Below are positions 5,797 to 10,507 of a stretch of 10,507 nt of DNA, in pieces. The position numbers and the translations under genes were made by a program. This stretch comes from Schlegelella_A sp036496385 (lineage in GTDB: Bacteria > Pseudomonadota > Gammaproteobacteria > Burkholderiales > Burkholderiaceae_C). Location: contig DASXLD010000074.1 in assembly GCA_036496385.1 (NCBI GenBank), positions 1 to 10,507 of the forward strand, given 5' to 3'. Within the stretch, counting starts at the first letter, position 1. Each line of letters opens with the position of its first letter. Under the pieces are notes generated by a model. That model was not told the origin of the DNA, did not search any database, and saw only the letters and a list, made by a program, of their open reading frames with translations.

Positions 5797-6714
5797 ATGT
5801 CGGACATCGTCGCGCCAACCGCTCCCCGGAGCGTTTCGCTCACCACCAAGCTGCGCCAGTTCCATTCGCTGACCAAGCCTCGGGTGGTGCAGCTGATCGT
5901 CTTTTGCGCCCTGATCGGCATGCTGCTTGCGACGCCGGGCGTGCCCGACTGGAGGCTCGCGCTCGCCGCGGTCGCCGGCATCTGGCTCGTCGCTGCGGCG
6001 GCGGCGGCGTTCAACTGCCTGGTCGAGCAGCACATCGATGCGCGGATGCGGCGCACCGCGTGGCGGGCGACGGCGACCGGCGAGCTGACCTCGCTGCAGG
6101 CGCTCGTCTTCTCGGCCGCGCTCGCCACCGCCGGCGGGGCGATCCTCTGGTTCGCCGTCAACGCGCTGACGATGTGGCTCACGCTCGCGACCTTCGTCGG
6201 CTATGCGATCGTCTATACCTTGGTGCTGAAGCCGCTGACGCCGCAGAACATCGTCATCGGCGGCGCTTCGGGCGCGATGCCGCCGGTGCTCGGCTGGGCA
6301 GCGATGCGAGGCGAGGTCGGCCCCGAGGCGCTCATCCTGTGCCTGATCATCTTCGTCTGGACACCGCCGCATTTCTGGGCGCTCGCGCTCTATCGCGCCG
6401 AGGACTACCGTCGCGCCGGGTTGCCGATGCTGCCGGTGACGCACGGTTCGGCGTTCACGCGGCTGCATGTGCTTCTCTACACGCTGGTGCTGTTCGCGGC
6501 GACGCTGCTGCCGTTCGTCGCCGGCATGAGCGGGGGAATCTATCTCGCTGCGGCGATCGTCCTCGGCGCGATGTTCAGCGGCTACGCGTGGCGGCTGTGG
6601 CGGCGCTACTCGGACGCATTGGCGCGCCGCACCTTCCGCTTCTCGATCGTCCACCTGACGCTGCTCTTCGCCGCCCTCCTGGTCGACCACTATCTCTGGC
6701 CGCTGCTCGCATGA
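5797..6714 (+). CDS. ctaB: Protoheme IX farnesyltransferase (heme O synthase)
   Basis: This 305-residue UbiA-superfamily prenyltransferase adds a farnesyl group to heme b to make heme o, the substrate of CtaA. About nine hydrophobic helices are visible. Family landmarks are LTKPRVVQLIVFCALIGM near the start and the first prenyl-binding motif around N73-D81 (NCLVEQHID, then ARMRRT). These are followed by YTLVLKPLTPQNIVIGG (140-156), GAMPPVLGW, and WTPPHFWALALYRAEDYRRAG (188-208) with LPMLPVTHG. The first motif has glutamate (E77) where the textbook pattern has aspartate, a substitution I associate with betaproteobacterial CtaB. A weak AGGA lies 7 nt before the ATG. The stop overlaps the SCO start (ATGA, 6711-6714). 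Confidence 0.97.
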   Translation: MSDIVAPTAPRSVSLTTKLRQFHSLTKPRVVQLIVFCALIGMLLATPGVPDWRLALAAVAGIWLVAAAAAAFNCLVEQHIDARMRRTAWRATATGELTSLQALVFSAALATAGGAILWFAVNALTMWLTLATFVGYAIVYTLVLKPLTPQNIVIGGASGAMPPVLGWAAMRGEVGPEALILCLIIFVWTPPHFWALALYRAEDYRRAGLPMLPVTHGSAFTRLHVLLYTLVLFAATLLPFVAGMSGGIYLAAAIVLGAMFSGYAWRLWRRYSDALARRTFRFSIVHLTLLFAALLVDHYLWPLLA

Positions 6715-7322
6715 CGACCGCGACGCGACGCGCGTTTGTGCTTGGCAGCCTCGGGGGGCTCCTGCTCCTCGGCGGCTGCGATCGCTTGACCGGCGCCGCG
6801 TCGAAGCCGACTTTCCACTTCACCGACATCACCGGCGCCGAGTTCGCGCGCCGTCTCGATTTGCCCGATGCCGACGGCAAGCCGCGCAGCCTCGCCGACT
6901 GGAAGGGCAAGGTCACGGTCGTCTTTTTCGGCTACACGCAGTGCCCCGATGTCTGCCCGACGACGATGGCCGAGCTGGCGCAGGTCCGCACGCTGCTCGG
7001 CGCCGATGGCGACCGCCTGCAGACCGTGTTCGTGACGATCGATCCCGAGCGCGACACGCCGGCGGTTCTGAAGGCCTACGTCGCCAACTTCGGGCCCGGC
7101 GTCGTCGCCTTGCGAGGTGACGCCGAGCAGACGGCCGCGGCGGCCAAGGAGTTCAAGGTCTTCTACGCCAAGGCGCCGGGCAAGACCCCGGGCAGCTACA
7201 CGATGGACCACAGCGCCGCATCGTTCGTCTTCGACGCCGCCGGCCGCGTCCGACTCTTCGTCCCCTACGGTGGCGACCCGACGATTCTGGCCGCCGACAT
7301 CAAGCAGCTCGTCGCCGGCTAG
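6711..7322 (+). CDS. SCO1/SenC family copper chaperone lipoprotein
   Basis: This 203-residue thioredoxin-fold protein delivers or reduces copper for the CuA site of subunit II. The N-terminus is a lipoprotein signal peptide, with a hydrophobic core ending in the lipobox LLGGC (C23). It also has a TRRAFVLG stretch resembling a twin-arginine motif. The copper site is complete: C78 and C82 in CPDVCPTT, and H167 in YTMDHSAASFVFD. FFGYTQCPDVCP, TIDPERDTP and VPYGGDP are all classic family segments. The ATG overlaps the ctaB stop, indicating coupled translation at the end of the cluster. There is no uncleaved anchor helix, unlike mitochondrial Sco1, so membrane attachment would be by lipid. The stop lies 9 nt before the first terminator hairpin. 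Confidence 0.96.
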   Translation: MTTATRRAFVLGSLGGLLLLGGCDRLTGAASKPTFHFTDITGAEFARRLDLPDADGKPRSLADWKGKVTVVFFGYTQCPDVCPTTMAELAQVRTLLGADGDRLQTVFVTIDPERDTPAVLKAYVANFGPGVVALRGDAEQTAAAAKEFKVFYAKAPGKTPGSYTMDHSAASFVFDAAGRVRLFVPYGGDPTILAADIKQLVAG

Positions 7323-7326
7323 AGAC

Positions 7327-7349
7327 GAAAACGGCCCCATCGGGGCCGT
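7327..7349 (-). terminator. Intrinsic terminator of rpoH between convergent genes
   Basis: ACGGCCCC (7331-7338) pairs with GGGGCCGT (7342-7349), an 8-bp GC-rich stem with a 3-nt loop. Read on the - strand, the stem is followed by TTTTCGTCT, so the T-run is on the correct side for rpoH, whose stop lies 9 nt before the stem. On the + strand no T-run follows, so for the SCO transcript it would be only a 3'-end hairpin. Confidence 0.75.
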
Positions 7350-7371
7350 GCATGCGGCCTAGGCCGCATGC
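7350..7371. repeat. Perfect 22-bp palindrome across the rpoH stop codon
   Basis: The half-site GCATGCGGCC is followed by TA and its exact inverted copy, giving a 22-bp perfect palindrome directly next to the terminator stem. It encodes the last rpoH codons (His-Ala-Ala) and the TAG stop (7359-7361). It could form a second hairpin in either transcript, or be a protein-binding site. Confidence 0.85.
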
Positions 7372-8282
7372 GCCAAGGCTTTGCGCATCTTCTTCATGGC
7401 GGCGACTTCGATCTGGCGGATCCGCTCGGCGCTGACGCCGTACTCGCCCGCCAGGTCGTGCAGCGTCATGCCGCCCGAGCTGTCGTCGTTGACCTTCAGC
7501 CAGCGCTCTTCGACGATCCGGCGGCTGCGAGCGTCAAGCGCGTCGAGCGCCAGGGCAATGCCGTCGCCGGCGAGCCAATCGCGGCCCTTGCCTTCGATGA
7601 CGCGCGTCGGCTCGTTGGCGTCGTCGGCCAAGTACGCGATCGGCGCGTAGCTCTCCTCGCCGTCGTCGTTCTGCGGCTCGAGCGCGATGTCACCGCCCGA
7701 GAGCCGGGTCTCCATCTCGAGGACTTCCTCGCGCTTGACGTTGAGGGTCCTCGCCAGCGTGTCGACCTCGCCCTGCGTCAGCGACGCGCGGTGCGTGTCT
7801 TCGTCGCCGGCGTCGTTCTTCAGGCTCTGCTTCATCGAGCGCAGGTTGAAGAAGAGCTTGCGCTGGGCCTTGGTCGTCGCGACCTTGACCATCCGCCAGT
7901 TCTTCAGGATGTACTCGTGGATCTCGGCCTTGATCCAGTGCATGGCGTAGCTGACCAGGCGCACGCCCTGATCGGGGTCGAAGCGCTTGACGGCCTTCAT
8001 CAAGCCGATGTTGCCTTCCTGGATCAAGTCGCCGTGCGGCAGGCCGTAGCCGAGGTACTTGCGCGAGATCGAGACGACCAGACGCAGGTGCGAAACGACG
8101 AGCCGGCCGGCGGCGGCGACGTCACCGTCGTCGCGCAGGCGGCGCGCGAACTCGGTCTCCTCTTCCTGCGTCAGGAGAGGCACCCGGTTGACGGCGCCGA
8201 TGTAGGCGTCGAGGTTGCCGAGCGAAGGAACCAGCGCCCACGGATCCCGCAGGACCAGGGCGTTCGGGGAGGAAGCGTTCAT
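7359..8282 (-). CDS. rpoH: RNA polymerase heat-shock sigma factor RpoH (sigma-32)
   Basis: This 307-residue group 3 sigma factor directs RNA polymerase to heat-shock promoters. Region 1.2 is around 23-50. Region 2 follows (about 57-130), with LVVSHLRLVVSISRKY, LIQEGNIGLMKAVKRFDP and YAMHWIKAEIHEYILKNWRMVK. The RpoH box QRKLFFNLR (140-148) separates RpoH from RpoD and RpoS types and binds core polymerase and chaperones. Region 4 ends with DLAGEYGVSAERIRQIEVAAMKKMRKAL, a helix-turn-helix for the -35 element. The length is slightly above the E. coli form, from an acidic insert around 205-225. The ATG at 8282 is preceded by a GGAAGG stretch (8296-8301), somewhat distant. It is convergent with the SCO gene, and its promoter carries a CIRCE operator. 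Confidence 0.98.
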   Translation of the reverse strand: MNASSPNALVLRDPWALVPSLGNLDAYIGAVNRVPLLTQEEETEFARRLRDDGDVAAAGRLVVSHLRLVVSISRKYLGYGLPHGDLIQEGNIGLMKAVKRFDPDQGVRLVSYAMHWIKAEIHEYILKNWRMVKVATTKAQRKLFFNLRSMKQSLKNDAGDEDTHRASLTQGEVDTLARTLNVKREEVLEMETRLSGGDIALEPQNDDGEESYAPIAYLADDANEPTRVIEGKGRDWLAGDGIALALDALDARSRRIVEERWLKVNDDSSGGMTLHDLAGEYGVSAERIRQIEVAAMKKMRKALAHAA

Positions 8283-8321
8283 GTCGGAATAAGACCCTTC
8301 CGGGCTATTTCGGTTCCGCCC

Positions 8322-8351
8322 ATATTAGCAGTCGGCCGCCGAGAGTGCTAA
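8322..8351 (-). promoter_or_regulatory. Putative sigma-70 promoter of rpoH
   Basis: Read on the - strand, TTAGCA (8346-8351) serves as the -35 box and TAATAT (8322-8327) as the -10 box, with an 18-nt spacer. The -10 is preceded by TGC, an extended -10 motif. Each hexamer matches four of six consensus bases. Transcription would start near 8315, giving a leader of about 33 nt. The promoter coincides with the CIRCE repeat, so a bound repressor would block polymerase. Confidence 0.6.
8325..8351. promoter_or_regulatory. CIRCE operator (HrcA binding site) upstream of rpoH
   Basis: The inverted repeat is TTAGCAGTC (8325-8333), nine spacer bases, then GAGTGCTAA (8343-8351). The known CIRCE consensus is TTAGCACTC-N9-GAGTGCTAA. 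This copy has the exact spacer and differs at one base of eighteen, in one arm. CIRCE is the operator of HrcA, the repressor of groESL and other chaperone genes. Here it lies 43 nt upstream of the rpoH start codon, over the likely -35 to -10 region. The match is seen directly; repression of rpoH by HrcA is inferred from the position. hrcA itself is not in the window. Confidence 0.9.
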
Positions 8352-8420
8352 GAGATGCGCAATCGTGGCGATGGGAGGTGCCTATCAGTGCACGGCCAGC
8401 CGGCAAATGCGGCTCCCGGC

Positions 8421-10507
8421 TCAGCTGAAGCCGGTGTCCATCCGCTCGAGCAGGTCGTCGACGGTCGAGAGGAGCTCGTTGACGCCGACCGGCTTGGTCA
8501 GATAGCGGACGGCGCCGGCGTCGAGGGCGGCATCGACCTGCTGCGCGGTGGCGTCGGCCGAGACGACGATGACCGGGATCGGCGAGGTCGCCGGATCGGC
8601 CTTCAGGTGGCGCAGGAGGTCGAGCCCGCTCATGTCGGGCAGGTGCATATCGAGCAGGATCAGGTGCGGCGCCCGCTCGCGCACCGAGGCCAGGCCGCCC
8701 AGGCCGGTCATCGCGACCTCCATCTGGACCTGCGCTCGCTGCGCCAGGATGCCGCGCATGACTTCGACGTTGGTCTCGTTGTCCTCGATGTAGAGCACGA
8801 TCCGGCGGTGGTAGTCGGCGGCGAGGGCAGCGAAGTCGTCGTCGAGCGACGACGGGATCGTGTCCGGATCGATCGCCTTCGGCAGCTTGAGGATGAACGA
8901 CGAGCCCTCACCGGGGACGCTCTTGACCCGGATCGATCCGCCCATCAGCTCGGCAAGGCGGCGGCTGATGACGAGGCCGATGCCGGTGCCCTGGAGCGCC
9001 GTCCGCTCGCGGCCGAGACGATTGAACGGCCGGAACAGCTCGTCCATCTGCTCCGGCGTCATCCCCATCCCGGTGTCGGTCACCGAGACCTCGACGACGT
9101 CGGGCGCTGCGAGCCGGCTGGCGATATGGACACGGCCGTTGTCGATGTTGTACTTGACGGCGTTGCTCAGGAGGTTGGTGAGAATCTGCTTGACGCGCGT
9201 CGCGTCGCCGAGGATCGCCGACGCCTCCGGCGCCAGCTCCTGGCTGATGCGGACGCCTCGCTTGACGGCGTCGCTGGCCACGAGCGCGGTCGTCGCCTGG
9301 ACCAGCTCGCCGAGCTCGAGCGTCGCCGTCTGCAGGCGCAGGTTGCCCGAGTCGATGCGCGACAGGTCGAGGACGTCGTTGATCATCTCCAGCAGGTGCC
9401 AGCCGGCCTGCTGAATCTGCGAGACCCACGGCCGCTGCCCGGCCGTGAGCGGGTGGCGGCGGTCGATCTCGAGCAGCTGGGCGAAGCCGAGCATGGCGTT
9501 GAGCGGCGTTCGCAGCTCGTGGCTCATGCGCGAGAGGAAGTCGCTCTTGGCGCGATTCGAGAGCTCGGCCGCCTCGCGGGCCCGCTCGGCTTCCTCGAGG
9601 CGCAGGTGCTCGGTGATGTCCTCGACGACGCCGACGATCCGCCACGGCTCGTTGCTCGGGTCGCGCAGCAACGAGACCGTCGAGCGCACCCAGACGACTT
9701 CGCCGGCGCGGTTCAGGCAGCGCTTGTGGCGCCGGTACATGGGGATCTCGCCGGCGACAAGCTGTGCCGTCAGCAGCTGGTCGTTGGCCAGATCCTCGGG
9801 ATGCGTCAGGGCCTCGGGGCTGAGGCGACTCAGCTCGCGCTCGTCGTAGCCGGTCAGCTCGCAGTAGCGCGGATTTGCCTGGATGACGCGCCCGGTGAGG
9901 TCGGTGTACACGACGCCGATCGGCACGTTGTCGAGGATGTTGCGGAAGCGCTGCTCGCTCGCCCGCAGCGCGCTCTCCGCGACGTGGCGATCGGCGACTT
10001 CGGCGCGCAACGCCGCCGTTCGCTCGCGGACCGCGCTCTCGATCCGTCGCGTCCGCCCGGTCGTGATCAGAAGCGAGGCGCCGAGCATCGCCGCCGAGAG
10101 CAGGCCGACGGCAGCGATGGTCCAGGTGCTGCGGTTTGTGCCGCCCGGTACCTCGTCGGGCTCGGCGCTGCCGCGCAGATCCCATTGCCTGCCGGCGAAG
10201 ACGAGCGGGTACTCGTGGCCGAGCCCGGTACGCTCGTTTTCGCAACCGGGCCGGCCGGCGAGGCGGCGGCGGCCGGCGAGCGGATCGGAGTCGACGACGC
10301 ACAGCCGCAGATACGCCGGGACCTTGCCGGCGACGCCGGCGAGCTGGGCGTCCATCTGCAGGGTGACGAAGACGAGGCCGCGCAGCGCAGCGCGGCGCTC
10401 GGCGGCGCTGCCGAGCTCGCTGTCGTAGACGCCCTGGTAGATCGCGATCGCCATGCGGCGGTCGCTGGGGTCCAGCGGTGCCACGCGAAAGCCGAGGGTG
10501 GCCTCGG
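8421..10507 (-). CDS. Hybrid sensor histidine kinase CHASE-PAS-HisKA-HATPase-REC, 5' end outside window
   Basis: This is an inner-membrane signalling kinase, open to the right edge. A GTG at 10484 could be taken as a start, but the codons before it (EATLGFRV) continue the domain. Numbering from that GTG: the C-terminal half of a periplasmic CHASE domain (1-105, with VYD, ERRAALRGLVFVTLQMD and FAGRQWDL), a helix (121-141), and a PAS domain with its C-terminal motif (176-292). A coiled linker leads to HisKA with phospho-acceptor H322 in SHELRTP. HATPase_c follows, with N441 in the N box, DTGMGM (470-475) and GTGIGL (499-504). A receiver domain (561-680) has phospho-acceptor D612 and K664. All catalytic residues are present. 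CHASE domains sense small extracellular ligands; the ligand here is unknown. No DNA-binding response regulator is visible nearby, so the output partner is elsewhere or beyond the edge. It ends 138 nt upstream of rpoH. Confidence 0.95.
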   Translation of the reverse strand, partial: EATLGFRVAPLDPSDRRMAIAIYQGVYDSELGSAAERRAALRGLVFVTLQMDAQLAGVAGKVPAYLRLCVVDSDPLAGRRRLAGRPGCENERTGLGHEYPLVFAGRQWDLRGSAEPDEVPGGTNRSTWTIAAVGLLSAAMLGASLLITTGRTRRIESAVRERTAALRAEVADRHVAESALRASEQRFRNILDNVPIGVVYTDLTGRVIQANPRYCELTGYDERELSRLSPEALTHPEDLANDQLLTAQLVAGEIPMYRRHKRCLNRAGEVVWVRSTVSLLRDPSNEPWRIVGVVEDITEHLRLEEAERAREAAELSNRAKSDFLSRMSHELRTPLNAMLGFAQLLEIDRRHPLTAGQRPWVSQIQQAGWHLLEMINDVLDLSRIDSGNLRLQTATLELGELVQATTALVASDAVKRGVRISQELAPEASAILGDATRVKQILTNLLSNAVKYNIDNGRVHIASRLAAPDVVEVSVTDTGMGMTPEQMDELFRPFNRLGRERTALQGTGIGLVISRRLAELMGGSIRVKSVPGEGSSFILKLPKAIDPDTIPSSLDDDFAALAADYHRRIVLYIEDNETNVEVMRGILAQRAQVQMEVAMTGLGGLASVRERAPHLILLDMHLPDMSGLDLLRHLKADPATSPIPVIVVSADATAQQVDAALDAGAVRYLTKPVGVNELLSTVDDLLERMDTGFS

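Noticed and set aside
5817..5830. Possible operator from repeated GGAGCG/CGCTCC-like bases near the start of ctaB
   Set aside because: The symmetry is short, lies inside coding sequence and matches no known operator.
7368..8351. 327-codon + strand frame opposite rpoH
   Set aside because: It is the antisense of a fully recognisable rpoH, with no family features; long antisense frames are common at this GC content.
8398..8421. Inverted repeat AGCCGG / CCGGCT next to the kinase stop codon as a terminator
   Set aside because: The stem is only 6 bp with a 12-nt loop and no T-run on either strand; in GC-rich DNA this is expected by chance.
8908..10302. 464-codon - strand frame overlapping the kinase in another frame
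   Set aside because: It is an arginine- and proline-rich shadow of the kinase gene, whose own frame contains all catalytic motifs.
10482..10484. GTG as the start of the hybrid kinase
   Set aside because: The upstream codons stay open to the window edge and continue CHASE-like sequence; starting here would leave half a sensor domain and no first membrane helix.

Overview
The window is GC-rich, densely coding bacterial DNA that looks like a chromosome of the Burkholderiales (Betaproteobacteria). The gene order is the typical betaproteobacterial aa3 cytochrome c oxidase cluster followed by a convergent rpoH. The gap after the subunit III gene holds a GC-rich hairpin repeat of the kind I know from the Rubrivivax/Leptothrix/Methylibium side of that order. 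The genus cannot be fixed from this sequence alone.

Positions 1-2779 (+ strand) carry the structural part of the oxidase cluster: the 3' part of ctaD (subunit I, cut by the left edge), a 36-residue single-helix microprotein, ctaG (the Cox11 copper chaperone for CuB), a DUF2970 membrane protein and ctaE (subunit III). These genes are nearly contiguous. Positions 2780-2903 hold the hairpin repeat. Positions 2904-3125 (- strand) hold a two-helix DUF2909 protein that interrupts the cluster in antisense.

Positions 3177-7322 (+ strand) carry the maturation part: surf1, a SCO-like membrane-anchored thioredoxin-fold protein with a CxxxC motif, ctaA (heme A synthase), ctaB (heme O synthase) and a canonical SCO lipoprotein. 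CtaB and CtaA convert heme b to heme o and then heme a. Surf1 helps place heme a in subunit I. CtaG and SCO deliver copper to CuB and CuA. The window therefore holds most of the assembly pathway for one terminal oxidase.

Positions 7326-8351 (- strand) are the heat-shock sigma factor gene rpoH with its terminator and control region. Its promoter lies inside a near-perfect CIRCE inverted repeat (8325-8351), the operator of the repressor HrcA. This suggests that the sigma-32 and HrcA heat-shock circuits are wired together. Positions 8421-10507 (- strand) are a CHASE-PAS-HisKA-HATPase-REC hybrid histidine kinase cut by the right edge.

I see no mobile elements, CRISPR arrays, tRNA or rRNA genes, and no clearly novel multi-gene system. 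The points most worth a second look are the CIRCE/rpoH promoter, the divergent SCO-like protein, the 22-bp palindrome over the rpoH stop codon, and the repeat between ctaE and the DUF2909 gene.
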